A stretch of DNA of 64,000 nucleotides, from positions 1 to 64,000 of the forward strand of contig CP075370.1 in NCBI GenBank assembly GCA_019454225.1. Direction: 5' to 3'. The DNA is from Paracoccaceae bacterium. GTDB taxonomy: Bacteria > Pseudomonadota > Alphaproteobacteria > Rhodobacterales > Rhodobacteraceae. The translations under genes were made by a program, and so were the position numbers. Of the stretch, positions 45,343-53,969 are shown piece by piece. Numbering within the stretch: position 1 is the first letter of the stretch; each line of letters begins with the position of its first letter. The notes beneath the pieces were generated by a model. The model was not told where the DNA came from and did not search any database. It worked only from the letters and a program-made list of their open reading frames with translations.

Positions 45343-46329
45343 TCAGAACGAGAAGCGGATACCCAGGTCGGCGTAGGTGGTGTCCGAGTGCGACTTCTGG
45401 ATGGTGCCCGCGAGGGTCGCGCCGCCCAGGTCGTAGTCGAAGCCGATGCCGTAGGCAGTCTTTTCGGCGACGCCGGTCTTGCTGTTCGCGCTCGACACGA
45501 AGGCGCCGAGGCCCAGGCCGTTGGCCAGCTTGGTGCGGCCGTAGAGCGAAACCGACGAACCCTTGTCAGCGCCGGCCCCGGTCTTGCCGTGGTCGAACAG
45601 CTGCAGACCGATCGCGGTGCCGGGCTGGATTTCGTATTCGGCGCCGATGAAGCCGATGTCGTTGCCGTCGATGAAGTTGCCGTTGGCAGCGAAGGCCGCC
45701 GAAACGGTGAACGCGCCGGCCTTGTAGTTCGCCGAGATCGAGATTTCCTCAGCGACGCCGACCGGCAGGTCGGTCACGTTCTGGTTCGGGTTCACATACG
45801 AGATCCGCGCCACCAGGTCGCCCACCGAGTAGGAGGCGAACAGGCCCATGCGGTTGATCTGGGTGCCGTAGGTGTACGGGCCGGTCACGTAGGCGGTGTA
45901 GGACGACAGGTTGTAGCCGCCCTGGGTGGTGCCGACATAGCCGAGTTCCGCAGCGTACAGCAGCGCGGCCGAGTCAAAGGCGGTGTTCACGTTACCGACT
46001 TCGACGCGCAGGCCGCCGGCCGTGGCGTAGAGGTAGGCGGCGTTCAGCGCGGCGCCCGAACGGTTGCCGAAGATGTCGTCCGAGTCGTTGATGCGCGACT
46101 GGTCGTACTGCATCCGGATCCGGCCACCGAGGGTCACGCCCGAGTCCAGCTCTTTCGACGCGTCGATGTTGAAGCGCAGGCGCATGTTGACGCGGGTCTT
46201 GGTCGCGCCGGTGCCCGGGTCGCTGTTGTAGACGATACCGGCGCGGGCCGTCCCGCCGATCTTGAAGTCCGCCGCGGCGACGCCGGCCGACAGCATCAGC
46301 GCTGTGGTGGCGAGGAGTACCTTTTTCAT
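45343..46329 (-). CDS. Outer-membrane porin 2 (Rhodobacter type)
   Basis: A 328-residue precursor. The signal peptide is MKKVLLATTALMLSAGVAAA, followed by a porin barrel ending ADLGIRFSF. It shares long identical blocks with porin 1 (for example DSGVTLGGRIRMQYDQSRIN and YGRTKLANGLGLGA) but differs in the extracellular loops. That is consistent with duplication and divergence of surface loops. The ATG at 46329 follows GAGGGAAAA. Confidence 0.94.
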   Translation of the reverse strand: MKKVLLATTALMLSAGVAAADFKIGGTARAGIVYNSDPGTGATKTRVNMRLRFNIDASKELDSGVTLGGRIRMQYDQSRINDSDDIFGNRSGAALNAAYLYATAGGLRVEVGNVNTAFDSAALLYAAELGYVGTTQGGYNLSSYTAYVTGPYTYGTQINRMGLFASYSVGDLVARISYVNPNQNVTDLPVGVAEEISISANYKAGAFTVSAAFAANGNFIDGNDIGFIGAEYEIQPGTAIGLQLFDHGKTGAGADKGSSVSLYGRTKLANGLGLGAFVSSANSKTGVAEKTAYGIGFDYDLGGATLAGTIQKSHSDTTYADLGIRFSF

Positions 46330-46620
46330 GTTTTCCCTCATGGTCAGAAAGGTGCACCCAACCCTGGAAGATTGGGCCAGGAATGATCGCTGTTTCATCC
46401 CGCGCACCCGTCATTGCAAGTTAACTCGGCAGCTTCCGCAAAAACCGGCCCCCGATGGTGCAGTCACGCAACACCATGTTTCCGCCGCAGAGGGGGCACG
46501 GCGCCGCCGCGCCGCCGCCGCATTGCCGGGCATCGGAATCCGGTCTGTCCCGCAACCGCTTGTCACCCGGACGGGCGCGCGTTAGACAGGGCGCCACGGC
46601 GGAATTGCGGGGTCGAAGGC
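46330..46620. promoter_or_regulatory. Porin 2 / DUF3576 divergent upstream region
   Basis: 291 bp holding the porin 2 promoter and the promoter of the plus-strand lipoprotein. A minus-strand reading from about 46421 to 46520 contains CPLCGGNMVLR, reminiscent of a zinc ribbon, but no surrounding gene is credible. A 6-bp inverted repeat (ATGGTG/CACCAT) lies near 46456. Confidence 0.4.
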
Positions 46621-47157
46621 ATGACATTTGCGCGCGCTGGGCGCATGGCCCTGGTCTTGCTGGTGCTGATTCCCCTCGCGGCCTGCGGGCGCGGCAGCAT
46701 CGGCAGCGGATTCGGCAGCCTGGGCGGGATCGGCGGCACCCCGCGCGACCCGAACGACCGTTCCGGATCGGCGGTGCCCCGTGACGAACGCCTGAGCCAC
46801 CTGGACAGCCGCACGACGCTTGGCCAGCTGTTCGCGGGCAATGCCGACCCGAACGTGACGGTCGGGGTCAACAAGTACCTTTGGCGCGCCTCGCTCGACA
46901 TCCTGAACTTCCTGCCGATCGAGGCCGTCGATCCGTTCACCGGCGTGATCGTCACCGGCTATGGCGCCCCGCCCGGCGGCGGCCGCGCCTATCGCGCGAC
47001 GATCTACATCCAGGACCCCGCGCTGGATGCGCGGTCGCTGCGCGTGGCGTTGCAGGCGCGGGGCGGCGGCGCGGTGTCGCGCGAGACGCATCGCGCGGTC
47101 GAGGATGCGATCCTGACGCGCGCCCGGCAGTTGCGGGTGGCGGACAGCCGCCTCTGA
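46621..47157 (+). CDS. DUF3576-family lipoprotein
   Basis: A 178-residue lipoprotein. The signal ends LVLIPLAACG with the acylated Cys near residue 22. A Gly-rich stretch (25-40) and a DUF3576 domain (about 60-175) with VNKYLWRASLDILNFLPIE follow. The function is unknown. It is 75 bp upstream of leuS and probably in the same envelope/translation unit with lptE downstream. Confidence 0.9.
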   Translation: MTFARAGRMALVLLVLIPLAACGRGSIGSGFGSLGGIGGTPRDPNDRSGSAVPRDERLSHLDSRTTLGQLFAGNADPNVTVGVNKYLWRASLDILNFLPIEAVDPFTGVIVTGYGAPPGGGRAYRATIYIQDPALDARSLRVALQARGGGAVSRETHRAVEDAILTRARQLRVADSRL

Positions 47158-47232
47158 CACGCAGCCGGCAGGGGTGGACCGGGCCGGGCCGGGGGTGTAA
47201 TTCCGCCCCGGAACCGCACCGAAGGACGCCCG

Positions 47233-49800
47233 ATGTCGCGCTACGATCCCGCCGTCACCGAACCGAAATGGCAGGCAGCCTGGGAACAGGCGGGCGTGTT
47301 CCGCGCCAAGGCCGACCCGGCCCGGGCCAAGTACTATGTGCTGGAGATGTTCCCCTATCCCTCGGGGCGCATCCACATGGGGCACGTGCGCAACTACACG
47401 ATGGGCGACGTGGTGGCGCGCACCAAGGCCGCGCAGGGGTTCAGCGTGCTGCACCCGATGGGCTGGGACGCCTTCGGGATGCCCGCCGAGAATGCCGCGA
47501 TGGAACGGGGCGGCCACCCCAAGGACTGGACCTGGGGCAACATCGCCGACATGCGCGCGCAGATGAAGCCGCTGGGACTGTCGATCGACTGGAGCCGCGA
47601 ATTCGCCACCTGCGACCCGGAATACTATGGCCAGCAGCAGGCGATGTTCCTCGACATGCTGGAGGCCGGGCTGATCTATCGCAAGGCCGCCGTGGTCAAC
47701 TGGGACCCGGTGGACATGACCGTTCTGGCCAACGAGCAGGTGATCGACGGCAAGGGCTGGCGGTCGGGCGCGGCGGTCGAGCGCCGGGAACTGACGCAGT
47801 GGTTCTTCCGCATCTCGGACTATTCGGAGGAGCTGCTGAACGCGCTGGAGGGGCTGACCGCCTGGCCCGAGAAGGTGCGGCTGATGCAGGCGAACTGGAT
47901 CGGCAAGTCGCGCGGGCTGCAGTTTGCCTTTGACACCGTGGGGGCGCCGGAAGGCTTTGAACGTCTTGAGGTCTATACCACCCGGCCCGACACGCTGATG
48001 GGCGCGGCCTTTGCCGCGATCAGCCCGGATCACCCGCTGGCCAAGGCGCTGGAGGCAGACCCCCGCGTGGCGGCGTTCATCGCCGAGTGCCGCAGGGGCG
48101 GCACCAGCGCCGAGGAGATCGAGACGGCCGAGAAGATCGGATTCGACACCGGCATCCGGGTGAAGCACCCGCTGGACCCCGACTGGGAATTGCCGGTCTG
48201 GATCGCCAACTTCATCCTGATGGACTATGGCACCGGCGCCATCTTCGGCTGCCCGGCGCATGACCAGCGCGACTTCGACTTTGCCACGAAGTACGGCCTG
48301 CCGATCATCCCGGTCTTCGTGCCGATGGACCTGACACCGCCGCAGGCCGCGATGAACCCCTTCACCTGCGCCCTGGTGCCGGCCAAGGACTTTCTCGTGC
48401 AGTATGTGCGCGGCTTTGCCGGGCAGGAATGCCAGACCGGCGAGCAGGCGGTCGATGCCGCCATCGCCCATGCCGAGGCGCATGGCTATGGCCGGGGCGT
48501 CACCAAGTACCGGCTGCGCGACTGGGGAATCAGCCGCCAGCGCTATTGGGGCTGCCCGATTCCCGTGGTGCATTGCCCGGCCTGCGGCGTGGTGCCCGAG
48601 CGGAAGGAGAACCTGCCGGTCGAACTGCCCTATGACGTGTCGTTCGACGTGCCGGGCAACCCGCTGGACCGGCACCCGACCTGGCGCAACTGCGCCTGCC
48701 CGCAATGCGGCGGGGCCGCGCAGCGCGAAACCGACACGATGGACACGTTCGTCGATTCGTCCTGGTACTTCGCCCGGTTCACCGCGCCCCGCGCGACCAC
48801 GCCGACCGACCCGCAGGAAGCCGCCTACTGGATGAACGTGGACCAGTATATCGGCGGCATCGAGCATGCGATCCTGCACCTGCTGTATTCGCGGTTCTTT
48901 GCCCGGGCCATGGTCAGGACCGGCCACCTGCCGGCCTCGGCCGCCGAACCGTTCAATGCGCTGTTCACGCAGGGCATGGTGACGCACGAGATCTACCGCA
49001 CGACCGACGCGGCGGGCCGCCCGGTGTACCATCTGCCCGAGGACGTGATCCGCGGCGAGGAGGGCGCGACGCTGCGGGACGGCACCGCGGTCGAGGTGAT
49101 CCCCTCGGCCAAGATGTCGAAATCGAAGAAGAATGTCGTCGATCCGATGAACATCATCGCCAGTTTCGGCGCCGACACCGCCCGCTGGTTCGTGATGTCG
49201 GACAGCCCGCCCGAACGCGATGTCGAATGGACCTCGGCCGGGGCCGAGGCGGCCGCCAAGCATCTGTCGCGGGTGTGGCGGCTGGCGGACGAGGCATCGC
49301 GCGCCGAGGGCCCGGCGATGCCCGCCGACCAGGACCTGGCCCGCGCCACCGCCCGCGCCATCGTGGATGTCACGGCCGGGATCGAGGGGTTTGCCTTCAA
49401 CAAGGCGGTCGCGGCGCTCTATACCTTCACCAACGCCGTGGCGCGTTCGGACGCGGGCCCCGCGGCGCGGCGGGACAGCCTGCGGGTGATGGCGCAGCTG
49501 ATGCAGCCGATGGTGCCGCATCTGGCCGAGGATGTCTGGGCGATGGCGGGGGGAGAGGGGCTGGTGGCGATGGCCCCCTGGCCCAAGGCCGACCCGGCGC
49601 TTCTGGTCGAGGACGAGATCGTCCTGCCGGTACAGATCAACGGCAAGCGGCGCGGCGAGATCCGCGTGCCCCGCGACATGGCCGCCGCCGATGTGGAACG
49701 GATGGCGCTGGCCGACGAGCAGGTGATCCGGTTCCTGGCGGGACAGCCGGTGAGGAAACTGATCGTGGTACCGGGGCGCATCGTCAATGTCGTGGTCTGA
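47233..49800 (+). CDS. leuS: Leucyl-tRNA synthetase
   Basis: An 855-residue class Ia synthetase. The HIGH motif appears as [12 protein letters not shown] near residue 45, the CP1 editing domain covers about 225-420, and the KMSKS motif is in AKMSKSKKN near 630. A C-terminal anticodon-binding domain completes it. It charges tRNA-Leu. The start at 47233 (MSRYDPAV) follows GAAGGA. Its 3' end overlaps lptE by 14 bp. Confidence 0.98.
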   Translation: MSRYDPAVTEPKWQAAWEQAGVFRAKADPARAKYYVLEMFPYPSGRIHMGHVRNYTMGDVVARTKAAQGFSVLHPMGWDAFGMPAENAAMERGGHPKDWTWGNIADMRAQMKPLGLSIDWSREFATCDPEYYGQQQAMFLDMLEAGLIYRKAAVVNWDPVDMTVLANEQVIDGKGWRSGAAVERRELTQWFFRISDYSEELLNALEGLTAWPEKVRLMQANWIGKSRGLQFAFDTVGAPEGFERLEVYTTRPDTLMGAAFAAISPDHPLAKALEADPRVAAFIAECRRGGTSAEEIETAEKIGFDTGIRVKHPLDPDWELPVWIANFILMDYGTGAIFGCPAHDQRDFDFATKYGLPIIPVFVPMDLTPPQAAMNPFTCALVPAKDFLVQYVRGFAGQECQTGEQAVDAAIAHAEAHGYGRGVTKYRLRDWGISRQRYWGCPIPVVHCPACGVVPERKENLPVELPYDVSFDVPGNPLDRHPTWRNCACPQCGGAAQRETDTMDTFVDSSWYFARFTAPRATTPTDPQEAAYWMNVDQYIGGIEHAILHLLYSRFFARAMVRTGHLPASAAEPFNALFTQGMVTHEIYRTTDAAGRPVYHLPEDVIRGEEGATLRDGTAVEVIPSAKMSKSKKNVVDPMNIIASFGADTARWFVMSDSPPERDVEWTSAGAEAAAKHLSRVWRLADEASRAEGPAMPADQDLARATARAIVDVTAGIEGFAFNKAVAALYTFTNAVARSDAGPAARRDSLRVMAQLMQPMVPHLAEDVWAMAGGEGLVAMAPWPKADPALLVEDEIVLPVQINGKRRGEIRVPRDMAAADVERMALADEQVIRFLAGQPVRKLIVVPGRIVNVVV

Positions 49801-50278
49801 CCGCCGCACCCTGCTGCTGTGTCTGGCGGCCGCGGGCTGCGGCTTTGCGCCCGCCTATGCGCCGCAGGGCGGGGCGGCCGCGCTGCAGGGCCGCATCGGC
49901 ACCGCGGACCCCGGCGACAAGGCGGCCTTTGACCTTGTGGCGCGGCTGGAGGACCGGCTGGGCAGCCCGGAGGCGCCGCTGTTCCGGATCGACTATGCCA
50001 TCCGCACGAAACCGCTGGGCGTGGGCATCACCCCCGAGGGCGCGGTGACGCGCTATACGCTGACCGGGGGGGTGGACTGGCGGCTGGTCGAGCAGGCGAC
50101 CGGGGTGGAACGGCTTTCGGGCCGCGCCGAAAGCTTCACCAGCTATTCGACGACCGGGTCCACCGTGGCCGCGCTGGCGGCCGAGGAGGACGCCCAGGCG
50201 CGGCTGATGCGGATTCTGGCGGACCAGATCGTGACGCGAATCATCGCCGATGCGCGACGCCTGACGGGGACGCCGTGA
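49787..50278 (+). CDS. lptE: LPS assembly lipoprotein LptE
   Basis: A 163-residue lipoprotein with a short signal ending LCLAAAGC (acylated Cys near 18) followed by [11 protein letters not shown], typical of alphaproteobacterial LptE. LptE plugs LptD in the outer membrane for LPS insertion. It is translationally coupled to leuS upstream and holA downstream (4-bp overlap), the conserved alphaproteobacterial order. Confidence 0.92.
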   Translation: MSWSDRRTLLLCLAAAGCGFAPAYAPQGGAAALQGRIGTADPGDKAAFDLVARLEDRLGSPEAPLFRIDYAIRTKPLGVGITPEGAVTRYTLTGGVDWRLVEQATGVERLSGRAESFTSYSTTGSTVAALAAEEDAQARLMRILADQIVTRIIADARRLTGTP

Positions 50279-51300
50279 ACCTGAAGGGCGCCGCCGCCGC
50301 GCGCTACTGCGCGGCGCCCGACCCCGCCCATGCGGGGCTGCTGCTGTCGGGGGCCGATCCGATGCGGGTGGCGCTGAAGCGGCAGGAGGCCGTGGCCGCC
50401 ATCGTCGGGCCGTCGGGCGAGGCCGAGATGCGGCTGACGCGGATTGCGGCCGCCGAGTTGCGGCGCGATCCGGCGCTGCTGTCGGACGGGCTGCGGGCGC
50501 AGGGGTTCTTTCCGGGGCGGCGGGCGGTGCTGGTCGAGGATGCGGGCGACGGGTTGGCGGATGTGGTTGGCGCGGCGCTGGCCGACTGGCGCCCCGGCGA
50601 TGCGCAGATGGTGGTGACGGCCGGGGCGCTGACGCCGAAGTCGGCGCTGAAGGCGGTGTTCGAGGGCCGCCGCGACTGTGTGTTCATCGCGCTGTGGGAC
50701 GATCCGCCGGGCCGCGAGGAGATCGAGGCCGAACTGGCCCGCGCGGGACTGCGCACCATCGCCCCCGCGGCGCTGGCGGAACTGGAGGTGCTGGCGCGTG
50801 CGCTGGAGCCCGGGGATTTCCGGCAGACGCTGGAGAAGATCGCGCTGTACAAGCTGGGCGACGCGACGCCGCTGACGCCGGACGAGATCGCGGCACTGGC
50901 GCCCGCGACGGTCGAGGCGGAGGTGGACGAGGTGATCCGCGCGGCGGCCGAGGGACAGGCCGGCGCGGTGGGCCCGCTGATGCGGCGGCTGGAAGGACAG
51001 GGCGTGGCCCCGGTAACCATCTGCATCGGCGCGCTGCGGTATTTCCGCATGCTGCACGCGGCGGCGGCGGACGCGGGTGGCGCGGCGCAGGCCATCGCGC
51101 GGATGCGCGGCGTGCCGTTCAAGGCCCGCGATGCGATGGTCGCGCAGGCGGGCCGCTGGGGCGCGCGGCGGCTTGAGGCGGCGCTGTCGGTGCTGATCGA
51201 GACCGACCTGACGCTGCGATCGGCGTCGCGGGCGCCGGGCCATGCGCTTGTCGAACGGGCGCTGCTGCGGCTGGCCATGACCGCGGGCGGGCGCGGCTGA
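50275..51300 (+). CDS. holA: DNA polymerase III delta subunit HolA
   Basis: A 341-residue clamp-loader subunit starting at a GTG that overlaps lptE. It has the delta-fold AAA+ region (about 20-205) without a functional P-loop, as expected. Recognisable pieces are VLVEDAGDGLAD and FRQTLEKIALYKLGD. The C-terminal collar domain is at about 210-335. Delta opens the beta clamp. Followed 8 bp later by msrC. Confidence 0.92.
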   Translation: MNLKGAAAARYCAAPDPAHAGLLLSGADPMRVALKRQEAVAAIVGPSGEAEMRLTRIAAAELRRDPALLSDGLRAQGFFPGRRAVLVEDAGDGLADVVGAALADWRPGDAQMVVTAGALTPKSALKAVFEGRRDCVFIALWDDPPGREEIEAELARAGLRTIAPAALAELEVLARALEPGDFRQTLEKIALYKLGDATPLTPDEIAALAPATVEAEVDEVIRAAAEGQAGAVGPLMRRLEGQGVAPVTICIGALRYFRMLHAAAADAGGAAQAIARMRGVPFKARDAMVAQAGRWGARRLEAALSVLIETDLTLRSASRAPGHALVERALLRLAMTAGGRG

Positions 51301-51308
51301 CACGGGGA

Positions 51309-51767
51309 ATGGATATGGATTACAAGGGATTGTCCGATACGCTGGACGCATTGTGCCACAACGAGACGGATGCGGTGGCGATCATGGCGACCGTGGCCTG
51401 CGAACTGCACCACGCACATCCGCTGGCCGACTGGACGGGGTTCTACCGTGTGGTAGCGCCGGAGCTGCTGAAGATCGGGCCCTACCAGGGTGGCCACGGC
51501 TGTCTGGTCATCCCCTTCGCGCGCGGGGTCTGCGGCGCCTGCGCGCGGACCGGGACGGCGCAGATCGTGCCCGATGTCGAGGCATTTCCCGACCACATCG
51601 CCTGCGCGGCCTCGACCCGGTCGGAACTGGTGCTGCCGGTCCGCAACGGCCGGGGCGACCTGATCGCGGTGCTGGACCTGGACAGCGACACGCCCGCCGC
51701 CTTTGACGCGGCGGACGCGGCTGCGTTGCAGGCGATTCTGGACCGGCTGTTCCGCGACGCCGCCTGA
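51309..51767 (+). CDS. msrC: Free methionine-(R)-sulfoxide reductase (GAF-domain)
   Basis: A 152-residue GAF-domain reductase specific for free Met-R-sulfoxide. The signatures are GPYQGGHGCLVIPF, GVCGACART and FPDHIACAASTRSE. Cys65, Cys75 and Cys99 match the three conserved family Cys, and Cys78 is an extra one. It begins 8 bp after holA and ends 2 bp before the convergent VOC gene. Confidence 0.93.
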   Translation: MDMDYKGLSDTLDALCHNETDAVAIMATVACELHHAHPLADWTGFYRVVAPELLKIGPYQGGHGCLVIPFARGVCGACARTGTAQIVPDVEAFPDHIACAASTRSELVLPVRNGRGDLIAVLDLDSDTPAAFDAADAAALQAILDRLFRDAA

Positions 51768-51769
51768 CC

Positions 51770-52195
51770 CTACAACCGGCGGCTGGGCACCCAGGCATAG
51801 CCCGCCGGGCAGAGGATCACCGCCTCGCGCAGGCCATGCGCCGCCTTGTCGCGCGGCGCGTCCAGCACCATGGCGCCCGGCTCGGACGCGGCACGGGCGC
51901 AGGCCGCGTCGGGATCGGCCTCGTGCAGGCGCAGTTCGGCGCCCGCGCCGCGCGGACCCGCCTCGGGCAGGAGCGCATGCAGCGGATGCGCCGCGAAGGT
52001 GGCGTCGGCGTGCAGTTGCAGCGGCTGGCCCGCGTGCAGCACGATGGCGAAATCCCGGCTGGCGCGATGCACGGTCATGCCGAACACCCGTGCCAGAAAC
52101 CCGGCATGCAGTGCGGCATCGGGCACCAGCAGGTTCAGGGTGATGCCGGTCAGCGACCGGCCGAACACGGGGGCGGGGGCGGTTTCATAGTCCAT
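51770..52195 (-). CDS. VOC-family (glyoxalase/bleomycin-resistance fold) protein
   Basis: A 141-residue vicinal-oxygen-chelate protein with two beta-alpha-beta-beta-beta repeats (GITLNLLVPDAALHAGFLAR, then AELRLHEADPDAACARA). The usual metal-binding His/Glu set is incomplete, so an enzymatic role is uncertain. It is divergent from the homocysteine methyltransferase gene across a 147-bp spacer. Confidence 0.8.
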   Translation of the reverse strand: MDYETAPAPVFGRSLTGITLNLLVPDAALHAGFLARVFGMTVHRASRDFAIVLHAGQPLQLHADATFAAHPLHALLPEAGPRGAGAELRLHEADPDAACARAASEPGAMVLDAPRDKAAHGLREAVILCPAGYAWVPSRRL

Positions 52196-52342
52196 GCCGC
52201 GACCGTGGCGGGCCGGATCGCGCCTGTCAAACCCCCGCGGCCGGCACCCCCGCGCGGCAGCGATGTCGGCCCGGTGGGGAAAGCCGGTTGCAGCCCGGGG
52301 CCGCGCGGGGTTAGGCAGCACGGACAGGCATGGGAGGGCGGC

Positions 52343-53239
52343 ATGGCGGCGATCACGCTTCTGGACGGCGGCATGGGGCAGGAACTGGTGGCGCGATCGG
52401 GCGATGCGCCGACGCCGCTGTGGGCGACGCGGGTGATGCTGGATCACCCGGGGCTGGTGCGGGCGATCCATGCCGACTATTTCGCCGCCGGGGCAACGGT
52501 GGCCACGCTGAACACCTATGCGATCCACCACGACCGGCTGGAACGCTTCGGTCTGGACGACCGCTTTGCCGAGCTGCACATGGCCGCGCTGGCCGAGGCG
52601 CAGGCGGCGCGCGACGCGCACGGGTCGGGGCGGCTGGCGGCGTCCTTCGGGCCGCTGGTCGCCAGCTACCGGCCCGAAACCTGCCCGCCCCCCGAGGTTG
52701 CCGCGCCGAAATATGCCGAGATCGCCCGCCTGCTGGGGCCGCATGTCGACCTGATCCTGTGCGAGACGATGGCCTCGGTCGCGCAGGCCGAGGGCGCATT
52801 GCGCGGGGCGGTGGCGGCGGGACGGCCGGTGTGGCTGTCGGTCACGGTGGACGATGCCGACGGCACGCGCCTGCGGTCGGGCGAGGCGGTGGCCGAGCTG
52901 GCGCCGCTGGTGGCCGCGCACCGCCCGGCGGCGGTTCTGGCCAACTGCTCGGTCCCCGAGGCGATGGCGGCGGCGCTGGACGCGCTGTCGGTGCTGGGCC
53001 TGCCCTTCGGCGCCTATGCCAACGGATTCACCCACATATCGCCGGCGTTCCTGCAGAACAGCCCGACCGTCGATGCCCTGACCGCCCGCCACGACCTGAC
53101 GCCAGAGCGTTATGCCGAGATGGCGATGGGCTGGGTGGCGCAGGGGGCGACCATCGTCGGCGGCTGCTGCGAGGTCGGGCCCGCGCATATCGCGACGCTG
53201 GCCCGGGCCTTGCGCGCGGCCGGGCACGAGATCGCATGA
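52343..53239 (+). CDS. Homocysteine S-methyltransferase family protein
   Basis: A 298-residue TIM-barrel zinc methyltransferase. It begins ITLLDGGMGQELVAR, has the DLILCETMASVAQAE segment, and zinc Cys in VLANCSVPEAM and VGGCCEVGPAHI. It probably methylates homocysteine from S-methylmethionine or a betaine; the donor is unclear. It overlaps the RluA gene by 4 bp. Confidence 0.93.
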   Translation: MAAITLLDGGMGQELVARSGDAPTPLWATRVMLDHPGLVRAIHADYFAAGATVATLNTYAIHHDRLERFGLDDRFAELHMAALAEAQAARDAHGSGRLAASFGPLVASYRPETCPPPEVAAPKYAEIARLLGPHVDLILCETMASVAQAEGALRGAVAAGRPVWLSVTVDDADGTRLRSGEAVAELAPLVAAHRPAAVLANCSVPEAMAAALDALSVLGLPFGAYANGFTHISPAFLQNSPTVDALTARHDLTPERYAEMAMGWVAQGATIVGGCCEVGPAHIATLARALRAAGHEIA

Positions 53240-53883
53240 CCTATCGCTATGCCCCGCCGCCGGGCGATCCGGTCATCATCCATGCCGATGACCATGTCCT
53301 TGTGGTGGACAAGCCCGAGGGGCTTCTGTCGGTTCCGGGCAAGGGGCCGGACAAGGCGGACTGCCTGATCGCGCGGCTGATGCGGGCCTATCCGCGCGTG
53401 CTGCTGGTGCACCGGCTGGATACCGATACGTCCGGCGTGATGGTCTTTGCCCGGACGAGCGCGGCGCAGGTGGCGCTGGCCGGACAGTTCGAGCGGCGCG
53501 AGACCGCAAAGGTCTATGTCGCCCGGGTCTGGGGCGACGTGGCGGGCGAGGGCGGCACCATCGACCTGCCGCTGATCGTCGACTGGCCCAACCGCCCCCG
53601 CCAGCATGTGAACCACGAGACGGGCCGCCCCGCCGTGACCGACTGGCGGGTGATCGGGCGGGCCCCCGGCGAGACCCGGCTGGAGTTGCGGCCACGCACC
53701 GGGCGCAGCCACCAGCTGCGGGTGCATTGCCTGGAACTTGGCCATCCGATCCTGGGCGACCCGCTTTACGCGCGCGGGGCGGCGGCAGACCAGCCCCGGC
53801 TGATGCTGCATGCCGCGCGGCTGGGATTTGCCCATCCCGCGACCGGCGCGGCGGTGGTGTTCGACAGCCCGGTGCCGTTCTGA
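53236..53883 (+). CDS. RluA-family pseudouridine synthase
   Basis: A 215-residue RluA-type enzyme. The catalytic Asp is in LLVHRLDTDTSGVMVF near residue 62. The LRPRTGRSHQLRVHC and GHPILGDPLYA motifs follow. No S4 domain is present, and the length fits the RluA (23S/tRNA position 32 and 746) branch. Coupled to the upstream methyltransferase. Confidence 0.92.
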   Translation: MTYRYAPPPGDPVIIHADDHVLVVDKPEGLLSVPGKGPDKADCLIARLMRAYPRVLLVHRLDTDTSGVMVFARTSAAQVALAGQFERRETAKVYVARVWGDVAGEGGTIDLPLIVDWPNRPRQHVNHETGRPAVTDWRVIGRAPGETRLELRPRTGRSHQLRVHCLELGHPILGDPLYARGAAADQPRLMLHAARLGFAHPATGAAVVFDSPVPF

Positions 53884-53969
53884 GACCGCGCAATCGCCGC
53901 CTGTCGTGACGCTTTCGGGCAAGCCCGGCGCGGCGCCCCGGCGATCATGATGCAAACGCGAGGCCCGCC

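Noticed and set aside
46582-49809. Minus-strand ORF of over 1,000 codons
   Set aside because: It runs opposite to leuS, whose HIGH and KMSKS motifs are clear. High third-position GC leaves long shadow frames.
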